Positions 1-11,651 of a stretch of 64,000 nucleotides of DNA are shown here, piece by piece (position 1 is the stretch's first letter; each line of letters starts with the position of its first letter). Where the stretch lies: the NCBI GenBank assembly GCA_946122785.1, contig CAMGYJ010000005.1:33904002-33968001 (forward strand), read 5' to 3'. The notes under the pieces were generated by a model, which did no database searches, was not told the origin of the DNA, and saw only the letters and a program-made list of their open reading frames with translations. The stretch is from Linum tenue (taxonomy: Eukaryota; Streptophyta; Magnoliopsida; Malpighiales; Linaceae). The translations under genes and the position numbers were made by a program.

Positions 1-2640
1 GAAAGACCGAAAACAATAAATAAAAAGATACTAAAACAATAAAAATACCCAAACTGTTAAACGTGTATGTTCACTTTCCCAAAACCAAAGAACGTCACGG
101 TTCACAACTTAAAATAAAGGAAATAAATAGATGAAACCAAGCGATTCATGGTATCCCAATTATTATGCTCCAAATAAGTTTAGTAAATAAACTCCAAAAA
201 ATGGAAATTAAGAGAGATAGCAGTGACAGCTAACCCAAACCTAAAATTCATAATGAATTAACTGGCAATCACAGGAAGCTAAGATTAAAAGTTAAGCATC
301 AGTTCATCACTAAGAAAACGAATTGGGTTGTAACTAATGACGCAACTTAACCCAATTTCATAACAGGGAACTATATTAGCATCAAGATATAGACAAACAT
401 GTGTTACTTCTTATTTCATACAACAATGGTCGAGGGTGAAATTGGGAGACATCCTTGTAAAAGTTACTGAAATGTCAAAAAGAAACCCGCACCAGTCAAG
501 GAAGAGGAAAATAGACACTACCCTGCTGAAGTTTTCCTTAACCAAGAAATGATCCAAAAACATTTAGTGAGTTCAATGCCTATTCTTAAAGCATAATACA
601 AGTATTAGATCTGTGGTAACTCAAGCTATTATTGATTTAAGATGTAGAGTATGTTATAATGAAGCATATCCACACGCCTAAGAACCCAATGAAACATCAA
701 AAGAAATGAAATAACACACTGATGGTGCTAGAGATCAACCAGCTAAAAAAACTCAATAGGCAAAAGTTCCTTGAGGCATAAATATGATTGATACCTGCAA
801 TGTGTCTCTCACCTGCACCAAGAAGCATTACAACATGAGCATCATGGCCACCATCATGCATCTTCACGTCCACCCTCCTCTTACTACTCTCATTCAATCA
901 TTTCCTGGAGAAATTCCAAACAAAATGGATGTTAAGTTCTGGCCAAAAGATCACAAATTTAACACCGTATGAACCCCCATAACCTAAAAACGAAAAGGAT
1001 GAGAAATTCAATCTCATTAAACTTCTAGTCATTACAAAGAAGAACCAAAGCACCATGAGAATCACTTTAACATTCCCTCCGGAACAGCACAAACTTTCTG
1101 TTAACTAAAATATGTGATGACTGAATGAGACCTCAATTATGGCTCAGTTCAGCATTCAGACATCATTGGTTGAAATAAAAACAAAACCAATCAAGATTCT
1201 GAAGCAGTTTAGCTGCTGACTTAAACCTTCTCATTGATTTTAAGAGACTTTAGAATTATGGTGTGTTTTTCTAATCCACCTTCCTATCAAACCCCGAGAG
1301 CTCAACTCTCTTATGTGGCACTACGATTCCAGTAAAGATGAATTCAACCACACATTAGAGAGGTCATGTGAAGACAACTCGAACTTGACATGTAATAGAA
1401 AGAAAATAAATTCATATTTACAGGCTACTGGGTTCTTCTCCATGATTAGTTCAAATGCATGCAAGCGATCTCAGGATTCTAAGTATAGAGAAACAATTAC
1501 CGCATCTTCCCAAAAAAAAAGACAATCCCAAGCAGCAGGGTTTTTTGTTGAGATGGAAATGCAGCAATTTCAGACAGAAAATAGAGCATTTACCTCACCA
1601 TGTCCTGTAAAAAGCGTCTTCATAGCCTGCATAACCATGAATTATTAACACGTGAGATGTGGAATGTTTCATCAATGACTATCAAGAGACGCGAATACCT
1701 GCAGCATCATCCACTCCGTCCTAAGTATCATCTATTACATCATCAAAGTCAACCCAATAGGACATAATTCATATGACAAACACTACACGTGAACGTACCA
1801 TTACAGACGATCAGTTCTCCTTTCCGTTACTCGATTAGGTTCATGGAAGCAAAGGGGAATACGACGGTTTGGTTAAGGTCGTAGGGATCAGATTCACTGA
1901 AAGTGAGAACAACGAAAAAGACAGAACAAACACTTGGATCTTGATAACCACTAAAAGTCAGCAAAGAATAACACCTAAAAGTCAGCAAAGGACAACACAA
2001 CAAACTCAAGCAAATAGGCTAGTGGAGGCTTGCCCTGGCTACAGGAAACTAAATAAATGGCTATCCAAATCAACCCAAAATTCCCATAAAGAAACTATCT
2101 TTCTGGTGTCGGAGATTCCTTCAAGCCTCATCCCCTTTCTATTCTTGCAAGCCCGAGGCCCGCTCAATCCTACTCACTCTAGAGACACACAAGAGTGCAG
2201 GACCTCTCCGTCGTTGTTTCCCCCTACTGCAGAACTCAACGCAGAAAGCATTCTCTAACTTCTAAATTAGATCTATATGAGAGTATTAAAGGATGAAGAG
2301 GTTCCAATCTAGATGTCCTACTAAATCGATGATACATGACCATCATTGTCCATCAGACTGAAACATTTGCTAGCAAGTCACACCCTAAACCAATAAAAAA
2401 ACATACATCTCAAGCTCACGGCCTAGTGAACAACTTCACCGTGTTCTTATGCAATCACAGAAACATAAATTGAAGCACAAAAGAGGAAGATTTCAGCATG
2501 GAAGGCAAACTGACCGAAGCATGATCATGATAATTAGCAATCAAGATGGTAGTAGTAGTCTCGGCTTTAGTTGGTGGAGCTGATTGGCTGGGATGCCTTT
2601 TCAGACCTGGGGCAGACCTACTGTAAGACACGGACATGGA
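1..2640. other. Gene-poor spacer, no supported gene
   Basis: AT-rich sequence with only short chance reading frames, none with a recognisable domain, codon bias or splice context. Several stretches have the texture of plant intron or UTR sequence. It may be the 3' part of the weak minus-strand transcript suggested at 2.7-5.8 kb, but nothing here proves this. No tRNA, rRNA or clear transposon end was seen. Confidence 0.5.
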
Positions 2641-2662
2641 TGAAACGGTAGGTACTGAGGCC

Positions 2663-2904
2663 TTATCTCAACTTCTTTCCCCAAGCAGCGATCTTGTCAA
2701 ACTGGAGTATGAAGCAAAGAAGGTCATTATACATATCAAATAAAAACATGGCATAAGAAAAGTGCAAGGCTCTAATTAAATAAACAAAATGTAGTACTTA
2801 CCCCAAACTCGAGCCTCTTCCTTAACCTCGTCCATCCTTATGGGCTGTGGTAACTGAAGTTTTGGATTCTTCACTTTGCTCGTTGCGGTAACTAAATTTT
2901 CCAT
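2663..2904 (-). other. Possible coding exon pair of unknown small gene
   Basis: On the minus strand an ATG at 2904 opens 34 codons (MENLV..., with PQPIRMDEVKEEARVW near the end) up to a good donor, GTAAGT. A pyrimidine-rich acceptor follows, and a segment from 2701 reads FDKIAAWGKKLR and stops at 2663. Each segment looks coding, but the two do not join in frame: the donor leaves one base over, and splicing gives a stop straight away. I do not recognise a family. It may be a non-coding transcript, a decayed gene, or exons of one gene that need another partner exon. Confidence 0.2.
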
Positions 2905-3378
2905 TGTTAAAAAGCACGAAAGCTCTTAAAAAGGATGTGGCCTGCTAGTAAAACCCTTTTATCCTCCATCCCCCTATTATGGCCCCAGATCGCAGTCCCG
3001 CCATTCTCCTAGCCGGAAAAAAACCCATGATTTCTATGTCGATCTTCCCTCTGCCATTCCCCTGCACACCAACCCTTCATTGTTACCTGGCCAGAACCAA
3101 AACCAATACTCACCCATCCTCTGACCTATGGCTATGCTTCAAAGAGTCCCACCAATGACCACATGAAGAAAACCAACGGCTCAACATCAACCAAAACCCT
3201 ATAAGAAAACAAACATAACATAGGATATATGCCTTTTTCAAATATAAGAAGTATGTTTATACAGGAGAGTAGAAGGAGAAACCAAACCTCTCTCTAGCTC
3301 ATCCTTTCTTGGATCGGTCCATATCATGGAGGGTTAGAAGGTCGTCTAGGGAATAGGCTAGTTATGGTTGAACCCCAA

Positions 3379-3788
3379 TCAGCAATTGCTTGGTAGTGAT
3401 AGGTTGAGCAGACAATAGTGCACCATCACAGAGCATTTTTTCAATAGACAATATGCTGAAACTCTTCCCTGTAAAAAGGACAAACCCATTTAATATTTAT
3501 CATCAATATACTAAATCTTCAAGTAATCAAATCAAAGAAACCTAACAGAGTTATGTTCATGGAGCAAAAAATGGCACCAATTGACTCCATCCGCCTTCTG
3601 TAAAACCACATCCTTAACCCAATTGATTCTAGTTAGAGCTCCGTATTTGTTAGAGTTTTGAATCGTTTACCCGATAAACAAAGATTCAGCTAACAGAGTA
3701 AAGTAAAGCAGAAGCTCACCTTCTGAATTTTTGCTCGAGAGATTGGAAAAGAAGACCAGATTGAAGAACTTCCAGCTCTCCATTCCAT
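3379..3788 (-). other. Possible two-exon small ORF, unknown
   Basis: A minus-strand ATG at 3788 opens 23 codons to a consensus donor (AAG/GTGAGC, exon end 3720). After a pyrimidine-rich acceptor ending TTTTTACAG, the frame continues from 3468 for 29 codons to a TGA at 3379, giving about 52 residues in total. The splice signals are good, but the peptide has no motif I know and could be UTR of a longer transcript. It lies upstream of the exon pair at 2.7-2.9 kb on the same strand, so both may belong to one spliced, perhaps non-coding, RNA. Confidence 0.18.
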
Positions 3789-5554
3789 CCTCTACCCTTC
3801 TGAATCGCTGCTGATATTCTTCACCATTCCCTCTGTTGTTCCTCTATTCAATAGCTTAAGCCTGTCAAATCCCCCAAGTTACAGAAACCCTACGATTTTT
3901 TTTGACATGCCAAGTAATAAGTACTGGCATGCTCTTCTTTGTCGGCCTTACTCTTTTCGTCATTCTCTTCCTCAAAGTAGACCTAGAGAGAGATAAAGAG
4001 AGATGAGATTCAGTTTAATAGATGGGAAGAGGAAGGGCTAGAAGTAACCAAAAAACCGAGAACCTGTAAAAGGAGAGCTCTCGCGGTGGCTGGCGACATC
4101 AGCAACGATCGACAGCCAGTGTGGCATAGTAATGTGAGCAACAGAAAACCATTTGGTTTTGCTCAAGAGTCATTTTACCTTCAGTCTTTTGTGCTTTGCC
4201 ATCAAAAAAGAACCTAAAAAACAAACGAATTTAAAGCTATAAAGCAAGGAAGAAGAACATGGCTTGAGATAATTGAGTGGATTGGGAAAACATATATGCA
4301 AGGATAGATGCTGATGCGAAGATTGGTGATAATTCAGAATTACTTTTCCAATAAGAACTGCAAACGTACAAAATCAACAACATATAAAACACCATAAATA
4401 AAAACCTCAAAAACCAATTGACATTCGTCTCATAAAGCTGCCTTCCTTCTCTCTCAAGCAATGGCGGCAGCTCGAGCAACAAAATGGCAATATCTAGAAT
4501 GAAAAGAAACATAATCAAGGCATCCTAAATACAGTTCCAGTTGCAAACTATATGGCAAAAGTAACGTGGGGAAACATGAATAAACAGCAGAAGCGGTGAA
4601 CCTCGAAATGCGAGGCCAACTTAATGTAATAGGAAGACCAAAAGCTAACCTTGCTAACTGAAACAGCACCCGCCATCGTTCAGTACAGACTTGAGTTATG
4701 CACAAACTGAGCGTGGAAGACTGTAAATAGATCACACCAAAATGAAAACATTAAAAATCGTCTATAAACAGAAGAACATGAAATTGCAGAAGACTAAAGT
4801 GTACCCAACTTCATGGGTTTTGAGCTTCCACATTGGACTCCTCATTGTTGCATTGCTCCTGTTCACTGGTGAAGGAGTTGCCACTACGGAACTTCATGGG
4901 GGAAAAGCAATCTGCATTCGAACAGGTTATAAATGGAATCAAGCGTTATCATCTATACTGCAGGTGTTGTCGATTATAGCTACCGCTGCGATAACCAACC
5001 AAGCACAAAATTGGTTCTCCGGCTTCAGTAGACGCCTCAGTTGTGCCCAACTGTTGCCTAACCCATAGCCTATGTTAAAACATCAAATGCCTTTAAGTGA
5101 AAGAGATAAAGCGAGAGAGATTTCTAACTCCGAATAAAAGAGAAATGAACATTCATTTTTCTCATCCTCCTTCTTTCTTCATTACTTTGTTTATTTACTG
5201 GATTGTAATCTGACATTTCCAAACAACATTCTTAAAAAGACCCAATTTGTATATTGAAGAAACCACCATAATCCCTACGAAACAAAGTAAAAAAAAGGCC
5301 AAATCCAAATCTATTCAGGGGAAATTGAATCAACATATATACAGGAAACTACAAAGTTACCCTAGACACATTTTGTACCTCTGCCAGCAAGCTATGTCGC
5401 TGCTGTTCGTCGGCAAGGGTGAGGATCGCCGATGACGACTTATTCCTACTCTTCCCTTGGCTGGAATCAAATATTAAAACATATAAGAACCAGTTCAAAG
5501 AAAGGCAAAACCCCAAATACAAACAGAACCAAACCCCAAAAAGGGGAAGCTTAC

Positions 5555-5820
5555 CTAGAGAGCAGCGGCTAGCCCTAGTTGCCTCTCTTGCCTTCTGAAA
5601 TCCACACCGGCGATAGTTCCTCCCTTATCCTGCATCCTGTCTGAACTCAAAACCCCAAAAGGAAAAAGTCCGATTAATTAAGCACAAAACCAAAAAGGAA
5701 GATAAATCCACAAAAGAACTTACCTAAGAGCTTCTTGAAAATTGCCCCTTCGCCAACGGCAGGGCATGTTTCCTCTGCCGTGACAATCTCCGGCGAAGCG
5801 CACGTCATCCCAGGAGGCAT
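5555..5820 (-). other. Possible two-exon small protein, unknown
   Basis: A minus-strand ATG at 5820 opens MPPGMTCASPEIVTAEETC and runs to a consensus donor after 5724 (TTAG/GTAAGT). The next exon, 5640-5555, continues in frame (RMQDKGGTIAGVDFRRQ) to a TAG that is the last triplet before another perfect donor (TAG/GTAAGC). This gives about 60 residues. A further exon-like segment, about 5375-5465, follows an acceptor on the same strand. A stop codon lying exactly on an exon edge suggests either a small protein with a spliced 3' UTR or a lncRNA. No family is recognised. Confidence 0.25.
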
Positions 5821-7174
5821 CGTGATAAACTACGATTGATTTAACATTCTAAGCACCAAAATATCAGGAAAATATTATTGTTAGGAAGACTATGTATTCA
5901 TCAGAGGATGAGGACTAACTATAACATGGTAACACTTTGACAAACAACCTGAGTTTGGAAATATATAGGTATTCTCATGCTAAGCCTAAAACTGTAAACT
6001 TCAAGGGCATTCTAATAATAATGTATTAATTTTACTTAATGTGGAATTGTAAACTTATAACTCAAAAGCACGCTTTAATCCCCCAAAAGCTTATCACACA
6101 CCTGTAAACTGATCCTGGAATTATAAACTTAAAGGGCCCTCTAATAATGTATTAATTTTAACCTATTCATCTTTCCACTTCCTTGCTCTTCCTCTTCTTC
6201 GAGGAAAGAAAGCAAGAGACTTGATGCTGTCTGTGCAACTGGCATAGGCTGGATTAGAGGCAAAATGGATTTCGACAATTAATCCCCCACCCCAAGCACA
6301 CATTAAGACTTTAATCAAAATACTAAACTAATCCGGACCAATTTGGGGACAAAGAAAAGCAACCTTATGAAGCTGAAGCTATATATGGTCAAGGGCACAG
6401 GAAAAAAGGTATATATTCAGATAAGGTATCCATGTAAATAAAAGATGAATTACCAAAAAAAAAATTACTGGCTAGACATACCCCTTGTTCCTCTTCTTGA
6501 CGCTTCTTCTTCTTCTCCCTCCTCCTCCTCCGCTCCTTCTACACTATCTTCCAGCGAGAGAGAAAACACAGGAGATCTGTTAGGTCACACCAGCAAAACT
6601 TATTGATAAAATACGGCATATATCAATCAAATCGCCAGACAAAAGAAAAAGGGAGGACAAAGTGAGAATGAAATAGAAGCGAAACTAATATTAACAGAGA
6701 AGATGAGTAAAAAGAGAGAAGCTGATCTACGAAGCAGACTTACTGGCATCATTCATTCCGCTGCTACAAGGCAGAAGGGAGCGAGAGACCTGTGGACGGC
6801 CAGTCAGATCCGGAGCAAAAGGCAAGTTGATCAGGTGGAGACATCAATAAAAGTGAAAAATGGTACACCAGAGAAGTTGACCAAAAGGAGAAGAAGAAAG
6901 TCGAAAGAAGGGGGAGGTAGACACCCAAATGAAATAATTCAGACGACAAACCTTCCCGTCGCCGCCATCGACGTTCACATCTTTCTCCTTCCCTCTTCCT
7001 GATCGAGAACCCATAAATAAAACAATAAGCATCAAAACAAAAACGAGTTACAAATATCTAAAAAAGGAAAACGCCTCTTACCTAAGTCGCCGGAACTATC
7101 ACTGGCGTCCATGGAAGACCTTCCCGTCGCCGCCATCACCGGATTTCCCCTCGCTGCCATCGACGGCCTTGATC
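5821..7174. other. Spacer with exon-like purine-rich fragments
   Basis: No gene is supported. Two near-identical GC-rich patches at about 6950-6975 and 7118-7140 share a CTTCCCGTCGCCGCCATC core, each beside a splice-like motif on the minus strand. A CTT/CTC-rich stretch at 6481-6545 would read as a Glu/Lys-rich string on the minus strand. These look like duplicated pieces of one minus-strand 5' exon. Confidence 0.35.
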
Positions 7175-7378
7175 GGATCTCCTTCCTCCTCCTCCTCCTT
7201 CTGACTTGATATGAGAGTCTTCTCTCTCCCTGTTGTCTTCTTCTTCAACAGAGAGGAGACTGGTTGTGGGTGGGATTCGGATCTCCTTCCTCCTCCTCCT
7301 TCTTCTAACTTGACATGAGAGTCTTCTCTCACCCTGTTTTCTTCTTCTTCAACAGAGAGGAGACTGGGTGTGGCTGGG
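7175..7378. repeat. Direct tandem duplication, 104-bp unit, two copies
   Basis: Two adjacent copies begin GGATCTCCTTCCTCC at 7175 and 7279 and continue through a shared CTTCTTCTTCAACAGAGAGG block. They differ by a few substitutions and one short CTC-repeat indel. The block lies in a pyrimidine-rich segment that looks like a leader or promoter for the minus strand. Confidence 0.8.
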
Positions 7379-7993
7379 ATTTTGGAAAGGAAAGAAATGC
7401 CAAAAGGAGGAGATGCAGATAGAGATGGGTGGGTGGGAGACTGGGATTTACGGGAGAGAGATGGAGATTAGTGGATGAGAGAATGAGAGAGAGGCAGAAT
7501 GCAGGAGAACAAAAGAATAAGGAGGGGAACAGAGAGAGATATGAGGGATCAAACATGGCGCCTCAAAACAAGGGAAGCAGAGGGCTCGAAAAGCGATGCA
7601 TGAAAAGTAGAGGGAAGACTAATAGAACGACGGTAGGAGAAGCAGAGAAGCGATTTTCTCCTAATTGAAGCGACGGGAGCCGCTGTCCATGTCAGAAGAA
7701 GAGCCAATCAAAATTGAGAAGAAAAGGCAAACAAGGCAAACGAGTAACAGTGGCGGGATGTGACTCTAAGAAACAGTAAAGTTGTAACTTGTTCTTTTAA
7801 AGAGATAATATTGTTTGACAATTACCCTCTTTTACATTAAGCAAAACATATGGATGAAAATGAAACTAATGACACCCAATAAGTATAAATCGCAAATCAA
7901 ATCACCTTCCAATGGTATTAATTAGTAACTCTAGCTAGGCATTTAAGGAGACGGTACAATGAAGGAATTAAGAAGACTGTAGTGTAGGGTAAC

Positions 7994-8488
7994 TTAGCAG
8001 AAGTTGGTGCTCTCAAATCTCATGAAACATTTCGGATTGGCGATTTTCAGATCAACCTGGCCGCCGGTAGCCTTACTGCAAACATCCTTCAGCAGATCTC
8101 TGGCGGCGCCAAGACACGTGGAGCAATCCTCGAATGTGGTGGAACAACGGTCGCGGCCTCCGCCGCCACATCGCTTCGACGTGGCGCAGGAAGCGAAGCC
8201 GAAGATCGTAGAACTACTTTTGCTACCGTCGCCGCCGCCGTCGATGGTGGTGCAGACCTTTGGCTTGTTCGGCCGTGACAGCGTTTGGGATACCAATCGG
8301 CCTAGAACCTCGTCCCTCGCCGCCCTGGCCTGACGCAGCTCGCCGCCAGTGAAATTCCTTCCGTTGCACAGCACCGGCACGGTGTCAGCTGCCTGGGTTT
8401 TGCCTTCGGCGAAAGGGCAAATAGTGCTGCCGCCCAACACAAGAACTGCGACGGCGGCGACTACTGCGGCGGGAATCATTGTTGCCAT
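7994..8488 (-). CDS. Secreted DUF26 (Gnk2-like) cysteine-rich protein
   Basis: Intronless ORF of 164 residues. Residues 1-29 are a signal-peptide-like hydrophobic stretch (AAVVAAVAVLVLGG), so secretion to the apoplast is expected. The mature part is rich in cysteine (C41, C79, C101, C107, C115, C122, C125, C137, C154, C164). It contains a DUF26-like core, CSTTFEDCSTCLGAA, followed by a terminal block with KCFMRFES that matches the end of ginkbilobin-2/stress-antifungal domains. The usual DUF26 spacing is C-x8-C-x2-C; here it is C-x6-C-x2-C, and the loop at residues 84-94 is a Gly/Ser-rich insert, so this is a divergent member. A single DUF26 without transmembrane or kinase segments fits the Gnk2-like secreted class rather than CRKs or PDLPs. 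A TATA box lies 63 bp upstream of the ATG. Antifungal or mannose-binding function is family inference only. Confidence 0.75.
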   Translation of the reverse strand: MATMIPAAVVAAVAVLVLGGSTICPFAEGKTQAADTVPVLCNGRNFTGGELRQARAARDEVLGRLVSQTLSRPNKPKVCTTIDGGGDGSKSSSTIFGFASCATSKRCGGGGRDRCSTTFEDCSTCLGAARDLLKDVCSKATGGQVDLKIANPKCFMRFESTNFC

Positions 8489-8550
8489 GATTTCTCAATC
8501 GAATTGGGTTGTTGTTGTGGCTTTCTCTCAACCACAATTTGCTGGTGTGG

Positions 8551-8560
8551 ATTTTATATA
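8551..8560 (-). promoter_or_regulatory. TATA box of the DUF26 gene
   Basis: On the minus strand this reads TATATAAAAT, about 63-72 bp before the start codon at 8488. This is the usual distance for a plant gene with a leader of about 30-40 bases. It is the only strong TATA element just upstream. Confidence 0.6.
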
Positions 8561-8921
8561 GAGAGGCTATAAGCGGCAATTTGTTTATATATAATAATAT
8601 AAAATTAAGCTGCAGGCTATGTACCATTGAAGATCGCTATTCTCGGTCGCAGTCCATTTGCTCACAATGTGCGTTGTTAATAGCCGTAACAATGGTAACG
8701 AGGTGTCCCGTTGCATTTTTTTTTTTTTTTCTTTCCTTCCAAAATACCAAACTTGCTAAAAAAAGATTTTGCAGTACAACGCATACACTAAAATTTCTCA
8801 AAATATAGAAGTTTGAGTTGGATCATTGTAGTTTCCAGCAATTTTGGTCGTTGCTCGTTGGTGATCGAGGTGATTTTATCCAAATCGCTGCCAACAGACA
8901 TGATTTACCGAAACGGTTGAA

Positions 8922-9595
8922 CAGCGGCGGATCCAGAACATAGTAGAGCACTGGGCCGCATTTCATTATAAAATTCGATATCGTAAAAAAAAATATTATG
9001 ATTATAGTTTTTTTTACAATGTCAATTGTACACGGCGGTCTTTTAATTTAGCGAATGCATCAATAATGAAATCTACATCCATACCAACTATGTTTCAAAT
9101 AAAATACTTGAGCAATCAACGAGAAATTCATTGCTCATTTTGTTGCGCAAATCAGTTTTCACATGTTTCATTGTTGAAAAGGTTCTCTCTGTGGTAGCTG
9201 TTGAAACGAGAAGCATCAACACTAGACAAATCAATTGACTAATCAATTTGCATTGTGTGTCCATGCCTATATCCACCATACTGCTCTAGTAAAATTTTAA
9301 GGGAACAAACATCATATTTCTTTTAGTCTTTTACGCTTTAGACTTTAGGATTTTTAGTTTTCATTGTTTTTTTAGACGAAAAACCTTTGGGGCTAGAATT
9401 TCTAGGATAAATTTAGAGTAGTGAATTGAATATGTTCATCTGAATCATTTTTCTAATTATACACATTCATATTATAAAATAACACTGGGCCTAATGACTA
9501 AAATCGACAAATTTATAAGGATTATTCTAACTCCGGATCCAGAAGAGGGCTGGGCCGGGGCCCGGGGTGGCCACCCCCTGGATCCGCCAATGCTG
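8922..9595 (-). mobile_element. Deleted hAT-like element (ZMYM1-like family)
   Basis: The inverted termini contain GGCGGATCCAG (8926-8936) and CTGGATCCGCC (9578-9588), each close to a CAG/CTG end, as in hAT elements. Next to the right end is a GC-rich block with the 14-base palindrome GGGGTGGCCACCCC, common at the ends of this plant family. Inside, on the minus strand, only the C-terminal dimerisation end of a transposase remains. The body is thus heavily deleted. I could not find a convincing 8-bp target duplication. It lies downstream of the LINE fragment and upstream of the DUF26 promoter. Confidence 0.6.
9014..9279 (-). pseudogene. hAT transposase C-terminal dimerisation remnant
   Basis: The minus strand encodes a segment with STATTERTFSTMKHVKTDLR, the hallmark of the hAT C-terminal dimerisation domain in plant ZMYM1/TTF-type transposases. 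It then runs to NKMSNEFLVDCSSILFE and a stop at 9088. The family's typical last residues (FIIDAFAKLKDRRVQ) follow in another frame, so there is at least one frameshift plus a stop. Everything N-terminal to the dimerisation domain is missing. Non-functional relic. Confidence 0.75.
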
Positions 9596-9989
9596 TTGAA
9601 GCCATCAGCAATTTAGCTAGAAAATCATTGGAGGCTCCAGCGATTTGCGTCTTATATACATGAAAACTCATTCTTCTGAAAAAAAGTTGCGTCGATCGGT
9701 TAACTGAGTACAAAGTTATAGTCTCTGAATTTTCGACGTACAATCGTAAGAGACTCCAACGATTTTAAAGCTAAATCGCGTATGTTGGCAACGATTTTAA
9801 TAAAATCTCTCTCCTTCTGCCTGTAATAGCTAGAAAATCGCGTATGTTGAATCAATTGAACTTTATAATAATTCCAGAATCTTCCATGTAAGTTGATGTA
9901 CAGAGGAATTTCTTTTAGTAAGTTTGATAGTTTGAGGGGGATCCAGGAACTGGGTTGTCTTTGACGGCAAACAGCTTGGCTTCCTGGCC

Positions 9990-10547
9990 TTGATGCGTCA
10001 AATTCAACAACAGTGTGAGGAATGTGGTGATTTGTCGGTGGATCCTGTAGTTCCGTATCCCTTGCCCACCTTTCATCCATTGAGTCCGAACGCTGGTTCA
10101 AGCTTTATTTGTTCGTGGGATGGGGCTAAGCGAGCTGGTTCACATTCGGGCGGGGGAATGGTTCTTCACAGCCCTCAGAGAGAGGTCCTTCTGGCCCATG
10201 GGGCGCAGTTTAGGGACATCGAGGATCCAATGGTCGTTGAATTGCTCTCCCTTCAATAGGCGCTCTATTGGTGTATAAATCATGGTCTTCAGAACGTCCG
10301 GTTTGAGGGGGATGTCAAGGTCATCATCGAGAAGATACATCGGGCTGATACCAGAGATAGTCGGTGCGGGGGTGTTCTGGAGGAGGTTGTGCATTGTTTT
10401 GCTTCTCACTCGGGGACGGGTTGAGTATACGATTTGTAGGTCGGAATAGCAATAGGGTAGTCCATGTGGTGGCTAGAAAGGCCCTTTTTTTGTATCCGCC
10501 TACTTGTCGTTCTTTTGATTTCCAGACCTGGCGGTATTCCAGGATTT
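9990..10547 (+). pseudogene. LINE retrotransposon RNase H domain fragment
   Basis: The plus strand shows the plant LINE (Ta11/L1-type) C-terminal RNase H-like domain. It contains GGGMVLHSPQREVLLAHGAQF, then IEDPMVVELLSL, then after a stop in a shifted continuation ALYWCINHGLQNVRFEGD and IIEKIHRA. After another frame change come FVGRNSNRVVHVVARKAL and a final FDFQTW. The order of motifs matches the family, but stops and frame changes break it. The reverse transcriptase and endonuclease are absent, so this is a decayed 3' part. No poly(A) tail or target duplication was found. Confidence 0.75.
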
Positions 10548-11651
10548 AACTGTTGAATCGATTATCTTTTATCTTGTTCCAACAGTGTTTTGCACGTTAC
10601 TAATTTGCTTTGAATCTTGATCTTCTAACGCCAGCTTATGAAATATCGAGCCAATGGCATTGCATAGAAAATTAGAAATAAACGAAATCATCTGTGCAGG
10701 CCGTGGACCAGCTGGTGACAATGATTTGGCAGCTCACACTGGCCCAGTTACCTTCTTTTGTCCCCAATGGGCCAAGCCCACATAAATGCAATTCAATGAA
10801 AAGTCCAAAGAAAACTGGAACTCGAAGTTCATTGAATACGAAGGGTCCACATCATGACATCAACGACTTGATTGCTTTAGTTCCATATCACAGCCTTTAC
10901 GTATAATTTAAAATAAATGCTGCTAACAACTGATGGATTTTTGTGCTTTCAGGGATCAATAGGAAAGGCCCATAGTTGATTCTAGAGATGGGTTGCATGG
11001 CCCGGTCTCGTATTGATTTTCTTTCTTCTTTTCCTTATGTGTCGGTAATGATATTGATTTAGTATATATAGCTATAAATCATTTGGGGGAAAAAAGATAT
11101 ATAAATCATATAATAACTACACCAAGCTTACTCAATTAAATCAGCTAATTTAGATTATTAATGCGTTGCATTATTTCTTTGTTGACATTTATAAATTGCT
11201 AGTTTCGAATTTTAGACCTCTAGGATGAGGAACTTCTTCATTGTCAAGCTAACTAATACAGTTAAAAATTGAAAAATGTAAGCTAAGAATCATACTAAAT
11301 TAAATGGAACGATAATTCAATGTAAACACTTGGTCGTTTATGTATCAAATAGTTTGTCATCCCAAGTGAATTTTGAGCGATCCGTATAAGTTTCACAGCT
11401 GTATTTATATGTATAAGTTTTACAACTGTAATGATAACTAGACCAAGCTTACTCATTTATATCGGCTCATTTAGATTATAAATTTGCTGCATTTATTTCT
11501 TGGGCATATATAAAAAATTCGATAGTAGTCATTGCATGATATATGGGGAAAAAAATAGTAGTCAACATGTAATTGCATGAAACACGAAGCAAAATGCTAT
11601 TGAAGCTATGAGAAACACTCCCTCTGGAGATTTGTTAACAGTATATATATA
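10548..11651. other. AT-rich spacer, nothing recognised
   Basis: AT-rich with two loosely similar stretches near 11100-11170 and 11440-11500 (both contain ACCAAGCTTACTCA followed by an AAATTGCT/AAATTTGCT-type stretch), suggesting an old partial duplication. No coding signal or RNA gene was seen. Confidence 0.5.

Noticed and set aside
4742..5068. Plus-strand ORF of 108 residues with one hydrophobic segment
   Set aside because: No recognisable family, no promoter or splice context, and poor codon texture. It lies opposite a weak minus-strand transcript. Treated as chance.
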